A DNA stretch of 11,155 bases from an uncultured Bacilli bacterium (GTDB lineage Bacteria > Bacillota_I > Bacilli_A > RF39 > UBA660). Positions 6,502 through 11,155 of this stretch are shown here, one piece after another. Positions within the stretch are counted from its first letter, which is position 1. Every line of letters begins with the position of its first letter. Location: NCBI GenBank assembly GCA_947594675.1, contig CANQEF010000027.1, positions 1 through 11,155 on the forward strand. The letters are read 5' to 3'. The notes beneath the pieces were generated by a model. That model was not told the DNA's origin. It worked only from the letters and a program-made list of their open reading frames with translations, and ran no database searches. The position numbers and the translations under genes are program-made.

Positions 6502-7677
6502 ATGGGTTTATTTGATAAATTAAAAAATGCTCTTTTTGAGGAAGAGTATGTTGAAGTAGAAGAAAAACCTAAAAAAATAAAAAAAGATAAGCCTAAAAAA
6601 GAAACAGAAAAAAAAGAAAAGCCTGTTGCAAAAAAGGTAATTTTGCCAGGTAAGAAAAATGTAAAAGTAGAAGAGTTGCATGAAGAAGAATTAATTGATG
6701 AAGATTTTGAAATAAGGCCTAAAGTAGAAGAAGTTATTGAAGAGGATAAAGATGAGCTTTTAGAAAAACCTAAGAGAGAAGAATTTCGCGTTATGGACGA
6801 TGATGATTTTAAGGTCGATGATGAAATAATTGATGATTCTTCAAGGTATGATGAGCCAGAAATTGTTCAGGTAATTGGAAGACGTCATAATAATTTTTTA
6901 GATGATTATGATGAAGATGAAGATAAAGAAGAAGTAGAAGTGGAAGAACAGAATAATGATTATGAGAGAGATCTTAATGATGGAAAACATCTTTATGGTA
7001 TGAGTGAGCCTGAAGTTAAAGTTCAAGATTATGGTTTATATGAGAAAAAAGAAGAGAAAGGTTATTTTAAGCCATCACCGATTATTTCTCCAATATATGG
7101 TATTTTGGATAAAAATTACCGTAAAGAAGATGTTGTTTCAAAAAAAGATGTTAGGGTAGTTAGTTCTTATTCAAGAAAAAGAGTTGATATTGATGATGTT
7201 AGAAATAAAGCTTATGGTACTTTGAGTGATGACTTTGCTAAAGAATTTGCTGAACCAGAAAAAGAAGATAACTCTTTTGAGGTTTCTGATGATGATGAAA
7301 AAAGGTTAGTGGATTTGAGTAAGGATGAGAATAAGCCAACAGTAAAAGAAGTAACTGTTGGAGATGCTGTAGAATATTTTCAAGATTTAGGATTAGAATA
7401 TAATGTGGATTACGTCGATGCCTCAAAAGAAACTAGTCCTAAAAGAAGAAGTAGAGTAGAAGAAAATGCAGATGTAGCGGAGGCGATAGAAGAGGAAAGA
7501 AAGAATGAAGAGGATGCGGCTTTGGAAGAAAAGCCTGTAGTAAAAAAAGAAAAAAAAGTAGTAGCAGTTGCTAAAGTAGAAACTGTTGAACCAGTTAAAG
7601 ATAATGAAGATTCATTATTAGATACAAATGATAATTTATTTGATTTAATTGATTCTATGTATCAAGAAAATGAATAG
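6502..7677 (+). CDS. Highly acidic, mostly disordered protein with amphipathic N-terminus
   Basis: A 391-residue protein dominated by Glu, Asp and Lys; family not recognised. It begins with a probable amphipathic helix (MGLFDKLKNALF) of the kind that binds membranes peripherally in SepF or FtsY, but neither the SepF core nor the FtsY GTPase domain follows. Residues 17-60 are a Lys/Glu/Pro linker with recurring EKP units. Residues 95-160 are Asp/Glu-rich. Three less polar islands stand out: YFKPSPIISPIYGILDKNYR (about 187-206), GDAVEYFQDLGLEYNVDYVD (287-306) and the C-terminal DNLFDLIDSMYQ. They look like short binding motifs on a flexible chain. GAGGTGA precedes ATG 6502, and ytxG-like follows after 18 nt. 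It could be a cytoplasmic scaffold at the membrane; this is inference. Confidence 0.85.
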   Translation: MGLFDKLKNALFEEEYVEVEEKPKKIKKDKPKKETEKKEKPVAKKVILPGKKNVKVEELHEEELIDEDFEIRPKVEEVIEEDKDELLEKPKREEFRVMDDDDFKVDDEIIDDSSRYDEPEIVQVIGRRHNNFLDDYDEDEDKEEVEVEEQNNDYERDLNDGKHLYGMSEPEVKVQDYGLYEKKEEKGYFKPSPIISPIYGILDKNYRKEDVVSKKDVRVVSSYSRKRVDIDDVRNKAYGTLSDDFAKEFAEPEKEDNSFEVSDDDEKRLVDLSKDENKPTVKEVTVGDAVEYFQDLGLEYNVDYVDASKETSPKRRSRVEENADVAEAIEEERKNEEDAALEEKPVVKKEKKVVAVAKVETVEPVKDNEDSLLDTNDNLFDLIDSMYQENE

Positions 7678-7695
7678 AATTAAAAGGAGATAGCA

Positions 7696-7986
7696 ATGGA
7701 TACATTAAATTTATTTTTACCAATGATGCTATATATGTTTGGAATAATATTATTAATAGTATTGATAGTATTAGGTTTAAAATTAATTCAAATATTGGAT
7801 AAAGTTGATAAAGTTGTTGATAATATTGAGGGAAAGGTTAATTCATTAAATAATGCTTTTTCTTTAATTGATAAGACGACTGATATGATATCTACATTTA
7901 GTGATAATGTAGTTATGAGCGTGTCTAATTTAGTCCACAAAGTATTTAAGAAAAATAAAAAAGAAAAGGAGGATGTTTATGAGTAA
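7696..7986 (+). CDS. DUF948/YtxG-like single-pass membrane protein
   Basis: A 96-residue protein with one N-terminal membrane helix (about residues 5-30), then an amphipathic, probably coiled-coil stretch (IQILDKVDKVVDNIEGKVNS) and a Lys/Glu-rich cytoplasmic tail. This is the architecture of the DUF948 family (B. subtilis YtxG). The call is reinforced by the next gene being ytxH-like, as in Bacillus, where ytxG and ytxH are adjacent and linked to general stress expression. No sigma-B promoter is apparent here. AAAGGAGA precedes ATG 7696. The last 8 nt overlap the next gene. Biochemical function is unknown in the family. Confidence 0.75.
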   Translation: MDTLNLFLPMMLYMFGIILLIVLIVLGLKLIQILDKVDKVVDNIEGKVNSLNNAFSLIDKTTDMISTFSDNVVMSVSNLVHKVFKKNKKEKEDVYE

Positions 7987-8413
7987 AGATGGAAAAAGTG
8001 GATTAGGAAAATTTGTGGCTGGTGCCGCTATTGGTGCTGGACTTGGTGTGTTATTTGCTCCTAAAAAGGGTAGTGAAACAAGAAAAGAGCTTAAGGTAAA
8101 GCTTGATGAATTGGTTTGTCAAATTAAACAAATTGATATTGAAGAAGTAAAAGATGATTTTGATAAGAAAGTTACTGAGATTAAGAAAGAGTTAAGTGAA
8201 TTGGATAAAGAGAAAGTATTAGAAATAGCTAAAGATAAGTCTGCTCAAATTAAAGTTAAAGCTCAAGAATTAGTTGATTTAGCTATTGAAAAGGGAACAC
8301 CATTATTGAGAGATGCTGCTGAAGAAGTAAGACAAAAGTCAATTGATGTAACTAAGGAAGTTCTTAAAAAGTTAGAAAAAGCTGAAGAAAAGGCTCAAAA
8401 AGAAAAAAAGTAG
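7979..8413 (+). CDS. YtxH family protein
   Basis: A 144-residue protein of the YtxH family (some relatives were once labelled gas-vesicle-like). The diagnostic N-terminal block, GKFVAGAAIGAGLGVLFAPK followed by KGSETRKEL, is present: a Gly/Ala-rich hydrophobic hairpin-like segment (about residues 10-32). The remainder is a long charged amphipathic helix of repeating Lys/Glu heptads. Start ATG 7979 is chosen because AAGGAGG (7966-7972) lies 6 nt upstream; the in-frame ATG 7973 touches the Shine-Dalgarno. The ATG overlaps the preceding gene's TAA by 8 nt, a sign of coupled translation. It probably acts at the membrane with the DUF948 protein; the molecular role is unknown. Confidence 0.88.
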   Translation: MSKDGKSGLGKFVAGAAIGAGLGVLFAPKKGSETRKELKVKLDELVCQIKQIDIEEVKDDFDKKVTEIKKELSELDKEKVLEIAKDKSAQIKVKAQELVDLAIEKGTPLLRDAAEEVRQKSIDVTKEVLKKLEKAEEKAQKEKK

Positions 8414-8425
8414 TCTTTTTCTTTT
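8398..8425 (+). terminator. Weak hairpin at the end of the ytxH-like gene
   Basis: AAAAGAAAAA (8398-8407) can pair with TTTTTCTTTT (8416-8425), or AAAAAG (8405-8410) with CTTTTT (8415-8420) around TAGT. The second form leaves CTTTT as a tail. The stems are nearly all A-T, so termination may be partial and some read-through into the tyrS leader is possible. Confidence 0.4.
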
Positions 8426-8441
8426 GACAATCATAATGGTG

Positions 8442-8471
8442 TTGCATTAATTTAAATTGTTATGATATAAT
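8442..8471 (+). promoter_or_regulatory. Promoter of the tyrS T-box transcript
   Basis: TTGCAT (8442-8447), an 18-nt spacer and a perfect TATAAT (8466-8471) with an extended TGA at 8463-8465. Transcription would begin near 8478, just ahead of the T-box leader. Confidence 0.65.
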
Positions 8472-8477
8472 TGTTTT

Positions 8478-8687
8478 GTAAGTTTTTGATGAGCAATAAA
8501 TTAGTAGGTTTTTACTGGATATATAGAGAATTAGTGGGTGGTGTAAACTAAGATGAAGGTATTAACTGAATTACATTATTGGGAGAAAATTCGTTCGCAG
8601 CGTTAATGTGAAAAAGAGCATAAGTTTTCTTATGAATTAAGGTGGTACCGCGATTTTTCGTCCTTATGGGGGAAAGTCGTTTTTTTA
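8478..8687 (+). promoter_or_regulatory. Tyrosine T-box riboswitch leader
   Basis: This leader couples tyrS transcription to uncharged tRNA-Tyr. The T-box core at 8639-8652 (AAGGTGGTACCGCG) gives a complete antiterminator: AAGG (8639-8642) pairs with CCTT (8662-8665), GCG (8650-8652) with CGT (8659-8661), and the bulge is TGGTACC. The fourth base of TGGT would pair with discriminator A, as in tRNA-Tyr. A TAC triplet (8572-8574), followed by the usual A, lies in the expected specifier position after ACTGAAT and matches the downstream gene. The segment around 8525-8551, with AGAGAA and GGTGTAAAC, fits the distal part of stem I. The competing terminator is annotated separately. The exact 5' end is estimated. 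Confidence 0.93.
8651..8687 (+). terminator. T-box attenuator terminator
   Basis: CGATTTTTC (8651-8659) pairs with GGGAAAGTCG-type sequence (8670-8679), extended by CC/GG beyond a GT bulge, with a short TTAT loop and seven T residues at 8680-8686. It shares the CCTT and CGT segments with the antiterminator, so the two folds are mutually exclusive. Confidence 0.88.
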
Positions 8688-8722
8688 TTGTTTATAAGGA
8701 ATTTGCTTGAATTTAAAGGTAA

Positions 8723-8746
8723 GTACTGAATTGTAGGATTCGGTAT
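8723..8746 (+). repeat. Ten-pair hairpin between T-box and tyrS
   Basis: GTACTGAATT (8723-8732) and GATTCGGTAT (8737-8746) form a 10-bp stem with three G-U pairs and a GTAG loop. There is no T-run after it. It lies downstream of the attenuator, so only read-through transcripts would carry it. It may stabilise the tyrS mRNA 5' end or be incidental. Confidence 0.45.
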
Positions 8747-8759
8747 GATTATTTATAAT
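8731..8759 (+). promoter_or_regulatory. Possible internal tyrS promoter downstream of the attenuator
   Basis: A perfect -10 TATAAT (8754-8759) lies 17 nt after a poor -35 TTGTAG (8731-8736). If active, it would give tyrS some expression independent of the T-box. The weak -35 and general AT-richness keep this tentative. Confidence 0.25.
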
Positions 8760-8806
8760 CTTTTTATTCTTATGTGAAATAAAAATGGATTGGGAGGAAA
8801 TAGGAA

Positions 8807-10039
8807 ATGACTTTTTTTGAAGAATTAAAATGGAGAGGTTTAATTAAAGATGTAGCGGGAGAAGATATATCGGAAAAATTAAATAATGAAAAAATTACTT
8901 TTTATTGGGGAACAGATCCAACAGCCGATAGTTTACACTTAGGGCATTATTCATCTTTAGTTACTGCTAAAAGATTAGCTAATCATGGACATCATCCAAT
9001 ACTTTTATGCGGTGGAGCAACTGGTTTAATTGGTGATCCTAGACCAACTGCGGAGAGAGAGATTATTTCTAAAGAAGAATTAAATAAAAATTTAGAGGGT
9101 ATAAAAAAACAAATTGATAAGATTTTTGATGGCAAAGCTCTAGTTGTTAATAATTATGATTGGTTTAAGGGCTATGAGTTTACTGATGTTTTAAGAGATG
9201 TTGGAAAATATATAAATGTTAGTTATATGCTTGATAAAGATATTATCAGAAGAAGATTAGAAACAGGGATTACTTTTGCAGAGTTTGCCTATACTTTAAT
9301 ACAGGGGTATGATTTTTTATGGTTATATCAAAATAAAAATTGTATAATGCAAGTAGAAGGGTCTGATCAATGGGGAAATATTACCACGGGGTTAGATTTG
9401 ATTAAGAAAAAGCTTGGTAAAGATGCTTATGCTTTTACTATGCCACTTGTTTTAGATAAGTTTGGTAATAAGTTTGGTAAAAGTGAAGGTAATGCTTTAT
9501 GGCTTGATGAGAGTAGAACTTCTAGTTATGAGCTATATCAATATTTAATTAATGTTGATGATGATATGGTAATTGATTATTTAAAAATATTTACTTTTTT
9601 ATCGGTTGAAGAAATTTTGGAGTTGGAAAAGAAAAATAAAGAAAATCCTCATTTAAGAGAGGCTCATAAAGCTTTAGCTAGAGAAATGATTACTGATTTA
9701 CACGGTGAAGAAAGTTATTTGAAGGCTGTTAAAATAAGTGAAAGTCTATTTAATGGTGATATTAAAAATTTTACGGGAAAAGAAATAGAAATGGCTTTTA
9801 AAGGATTGAATGCCTTTAATATTAGTAAAGATATGGATATTGTACAATTGCTTGTAGAAGTAGGAGTTTGCTCTAGTAAAAGAGAGGCTCGAGAGTTTGT
9901 TACAAATGGTTCAATAAGTTTAAATGGTGAAAAGATAGTTGATTTAGATTTTGTAGTTTCTAAGGATAAGTTAATTGAAGAAAAATATGTTGTCATTAGA
10001 AGAGGAAAGAAAAAGTATTTTGTTGGTACATATATATAG
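8807..10039 (+). CDS. tyrS: Tyrosyl-tRNA synthetase
   Basis: This enzyme activates tyrosine with ATP and charges tRNA-Tyr in the cytosol. It is a 410-residue class I synthetase of normal bacterial length. The HIGH-type signature is HLGH (44-47) and the KMSKS-type loop is KFGKS (222-226). The tyrosine/adenylate pocket is represented by YTLIQGYDF (162-170) and GSDQWGN (185-191). The C-terminal S4 RNA-binding domain covers about residues 340-405, with REAREFVTNGSISLNG inside it. ATG 8807 follows GGAGG (8793-8797) at 9 nt. All catalytic landmarks are present and there is no sign of truncation. It is controlled by the T-box upstream and ends at a hairpin shared with rpsD, with which it is convergent. 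Confidence 0.98.
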   Translation: MTFFEELKWRGLIKDVAGEDISEKLNNEKITFYWGTDPTADSLHLGHYSSLVTAKRLANHGHHPILLCGGATGLIGDPRPTAEREIISKEELNKNLEGIKKQIDKIFDGKALVVNNYDWFKGYEFTDVLRDVGKYINVSYMLDKDIIRRRLETGITFAEFAYTLIQGYDFLWLYQNKNCIMQVEGSDQWGNITTGLDLIKKKLGKDAYAFTMPLVLDKFGNKFGKSEGNALWLDESRTSSYELYQYLINVDDDMVIDYLKIFTFLSVEEILELEKKNKENPHLREAHKALAREMITDLHGEESYLKAVKISESLFNGDIKNFTGKEIEMAFKGLNAFNISKDMDIVQLLVEVGVCSSKREAREFVTNGSISLNGEKIVDLDFVVSKDKLIEEKYVVIRRGKKKYFVGTYI

Positions 10040-10042
10040 GCA

Positions 10043-10072
10043 AAATAAAAGAGCTTAAGTGCTCTTTTATTT
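10043..10072. terminator. Shared bidirectional terminator, tyrS / rpsD
   Basis: A perfect 12-bp stem, AAATAAAAGAGC (10043-10054) with GCTCTTTTATTT (10061-10072) and loop TTAAGT. Strong enough to act on both strands, although the T-tract lies within the stem rather than after it. The rpsD stop codon (10067-10069) is inside the right arm. Confidence 0.75.
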
Positions 10073-10669
10073 GTTGTAAAATTCAACGATTAGTGCTTCA
10101 TTGATATCAGCATTAAGCTCGTTTCTTTCAGGTAATCTAACATAAGTTGATGTCATTTTGTTTTCATCATAGTTGATAAATTCTACTCTTTTTGTTACTT
10201 TTGCTAAAGATTCAGTAACAATTTTTAGATTTTTGTCGTCTTCTTTTAAAGAAATAACATCTCCAACTTTAACTCTATATGATGGAATATCAACTTTCTT
10301 ACCATTAACAGTAATGTGTCCATGGTTAACAAGTTGTCTAGCACCACGACGAGTAGTTGCAAAACCAGTACGATAAACAAGGTTATCTAAACGAGACTCT
10401 AATAATCTTAGGAAGTTTGTACCTTGGATACCTTTCATTTTAGCAGCCTCTTCAAATGTTTTTCTGAATTGTCTTTCATTTAAACTATACATGAAACGTA
10501 CTTTTTGTTTTTCTTTTAGTTGAGTACCATAGTCAGATAATTTTCCTTTACGAGCATTACCATGTTGACCAGGTCCATAAGGACGACGAGCTAATTCTTT
10601 ACCAGTTTCACTTATTGAAAAACCAACACGACGAGCTTGTTTATAACTAGAACCAGTGTATCTTGCCAT
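10067..10669 (-). CDS. rpsD: 30S ribosomal protein S4 (uS4)
   Basis: S4 is a primary assembly protein that binds the 5' domain of 16S rRNA and starts 30S assembly; in several bacteria it also represses its own mRNA. The 200-residue product has the standard N-terminus ([18 protein letters not shown]), the [10 protein letters not shown] segment and an S4 RNA-binding domain at about residues 92-155, including [12 protein letters not shown] and [14 protein letters not shown]. The four-cysteine N-terminal zinc motif of some S4 proteins is absent; no cysteines are seen. ATG 10669 has AAAGGAG 9 nt upstream. It is transcribed alone from a strong promoter at 10839-10867 with a leader of about 160 nt, a likely site of autoregulation. 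Confidence 0.98.
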   Translation of the reverse strand: MARYTGSSYKQARRVGFSISETGKELARRPYGPGQHGNARKGKLSDYGTQLKEKQKVRFMYSLNERQFRKTFEEAAKMKGIQGTNFLRLLESRLDNLVYRTGFATTRRGARQLVNHGHITVNGKKVDIPSYRVKVGDVISLKEDDKNLKIVTESLAKVTKRVEFINYDENKMTSTYVRLPERNELNADINEALIVEFYNK

Positions 10670-10832
10670 TTATATATGCTCCTTTCTATAATATTACAAT
10701 TTCGCTTAAAATAATTTAGTCGTATCTTAGGGAGTTTTTCTAATTTTTTCGCTTTAACAGCAAATAGTTACTTGATATATTTTGAAAAACACTTTAAAAC
10801 ACTCTAAATTCGCTGTTTCTAAGGAATTTGCA
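10670..10832 (-). promoter_or_regulatory. rpsD 5' leader, probable S4 autoregulatory RNA
   Basis: The deduced untranslated leader is about 160 nt, long for so compact a region. AACAGCGAAT (10817-10808) pairs with ATTTGCTGTT (10765-10756) in the RNA: 10 bp with one G-U, closing a domain of about 40 nt. CTTAG near 10822 can also pair with CTAAG near 10728, giving a long-range contact. Firmicute rpsD leaders are known to be bound by S4. I infer the same here from length, position and structure, but did not match a leader consensus base by base. Confidence 0.5.
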
Positions 10833-10838
10833 TTTTTA

Positions 10839-10867
10839 ATTATAAGTTAAAAATTGTGCAAAGTCAA
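10839..10867 (-). promoter_or_regulatory. rpsD promoter
   Basis: On the - strand TTGACT (10867-10862), an exact 17-nt spacer and TATAAT (10844-10839): 5/6 and 6/6 matches to the housekeeping consensus, as expected for a ribosomal protein gene. Transcription starts near 10832. The -35 shares one base with the first copy of the tandem repeat. Confidence 0.88.
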
Positions 10868-10919
10868 GTAAATGTTATTGATACATGGTTGACAGTAAAT
10901 GTTATTGATACATGGTTGA
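10867..10919. repeat. Perfect 26-bp tandem duplication
   Basis: Two identical 26-bp copies (10867-10892 and 10894-10919) are separated by one base, so the period is 27. Each contains TGTTATTGATACATGG followed by TTGA. It could be a paired protein-binding site, a transposase-binding terminal repeat left by a lost insertion sequence, or a simple duplication. No transposase gene is in the window. The rest of the gap from 10920 to 10956 holds nothing I can name. Confidence 0.85.
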
Positions 10920-10956
10920 TGATAAAGATTCTTTAAGGTATATATTTAAATCTAAT

Positions 10957-10984
10957 AATTGTGGAAAAATCCCACAATTTTTTT
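10957..10984 (+). terminator. Rho-independent terminator without an obvious upstream gene
   Basis: AATTGTGG (10957-10964), loop AAAAATC and CCACAATT (10972-10979), followed by a T-run to 10984. The polarity is + strand. No + strand coding gene lies between the tyrS terminator and this point. It directly abuts the -35 of the next promoter. Confidence 0.8.
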
Positions 10985-10985
10985 G

Positions 10986-11016
10986 TTGACAAATCAAGAC
11001 GGGTGGGGGGTATAAT
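10986..11016 (+). promoter_or_regulatory. Promoter with G-rich 19-nt spacer
   Basis: Perfect -35 TTGACA (10986-10991) and perfect -10 TATAAT (11011-11016), but with a 19-nt spacer that ends in GGGTGGGGGG (11001-11010). Two bases over the optimal 17, with a six-G run in a roughly 30% GC genome, this spacer is unusual. The start would be near 11023, about 40 nt before ATG 11062. Confidence 0.7.
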
Positions 11017-11061
11017 CTTATTATAAAATAAGGGAATTGTTGACAATTTGGTGGTGGAAAA

Positions 11062-11155
11062 ATGGATAGTAGAAAAGTAAAAATAGGTATAATTGTAGCT
11101 TTATGTGTTGTAGCAATTACACTTAGTATTGGTTATGCAGCATTGTCAGCTAAAC
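11062..11155 (+). CDS. N-terminus of an exported or membrane-anchored protein (runs off the window)
   Basis: Only 31 codons are present. They encode a short basic N-terminus (MDSRKVK), a hydrophobic stretch (IGIIVALCVVAITLSIG) and then YAALSAK. This is a signal peptide or signal anchor. The YAALSA ending resembles SipW-dependent-type or pilin-like leaders seen in many secreted Firmicute proteins, but that resemblance is loose. GGTGGTGG lies just upstream as a weak ribosome binding site. The function cannot be told from this fragment. It is expressed from its own promoter behind a terminator, so it starts a new transcription unit. Confidence 0.7.
   Translation, partial: MDSRKVKIGIIVALCVVAITLSIGYAALSAK

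Noticed and set aside
6502..6540. SepF or FtsY identity for the acidic protein, based on its N-terminus
   Set aside because: Only the amphipathic helix resembles them; no SepF fold or GTPase motifs follow.
9715..10086. A 123-codon open frame on the - strand across the 3' end of tyrS
   Set aside because: It is antisense to the tyrS S4 domain and crosses the shared terminator; its composition (Phe/Leu/Ser rich) is that of a reverse-frame shadow, and no protein family is recognisable.
10173..10376. A 67-codon + strand frame inside rpsD
   Set aside because: Antisense to a highly conserved ribosomal protein gene with no signals of its own.
11001..11010. G-quadruplex
   Set aside because: Only two G-runs are present; an intramolecular quadruplex needs four.
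10986..11013. Sigma-B promoter reading of GGGTAT before the last gene
   Set aside because: The GGGTAT match overlaps a perfect TATAAT with a perfect TTGACA upstream, and no GTTTAA-type -35 is at the right distance.

Overview
This AT-rich window (roughly 70% A+T, with runs of A and T in most intergenic gaps) looks like chromosomal core sequence from a low-GC Gram-positive of class Bacilli. An uncultured gut relative of the RF39/Erysipelotrichia/Mollicutes-like lineages would fit, but the assignment is inference. TGG encodes Trp and TGA is used as a stop, so the genetic code is the standard bacterial one. Several genes start with TTG, and the ribosome binding sites are canonical (AGGAGG or GGTGAT types).

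Layout. (1) 1-470: a structured edge element, a 58-residue Cse60-like protein and the promoter of the next gene. (2) 471-4769: a YtgP-type MurJ flippase on the + strand converges on two overlapping FemX/MurM-type peptidoglycan-bridge transferases on the - strand; the two sides share one bidirectional hairpin terminator. (3) 4824-5771: a small coiled-coil protein of unknown function (-) diverges from trmB, the tRNA m7G46 methyltransferase (+). (4) 5787-8425: one apparent operon encoding a lipoprotein, a very acidic disordered protein with an amphipathic N-terminus, a DUF948/YtxG-like membrane protein and a YtxH-family protein. (5) 8442-10072: tyrS behind a textbook tyrosine T-box. (6) 10043-10867: rpsD on the - strand with a structured leader of about 160 nt, convergent with tyrS and sharing a terminator hairpin with it. 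(7) 10867-11155: a 26-bp tandem repeat, a terminator with no obvious gene, an unusual promoter with a G-rich 19-nt spacer, and the start of an exported protein that runs off the window.

How the parts fit. Cell-wall synthesis is the main theme on the left: FemX-type enzymes extend the lipid II peptide on the cytoplasmic side and MurJ flips lipid II across the membrane. The centre is an envelope operon of uncertain role. The right is translation: TrmB modifies tRNA, TyrRS charges tRNA-Tyr and S4 starts 30S assembly, the last two with RNA-level control. From memory of the Bacillus subtilis map, cse60 (yteV), ytgP, trmB, ytxG-ytxH and tyrS-rpsD lie in one region there too, so the window looks like a condensed version of an ancestral Bacilli neighbourhood. 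The lipoprotein and the acidic protein occupy the place where other genes lie in Bacillus.

I see no tRNA, rRNA, CRISPR array, intact transposon or defence system. The least explained material is the lipoprotein/acidic/YtxGH operon and the last 290 bases.
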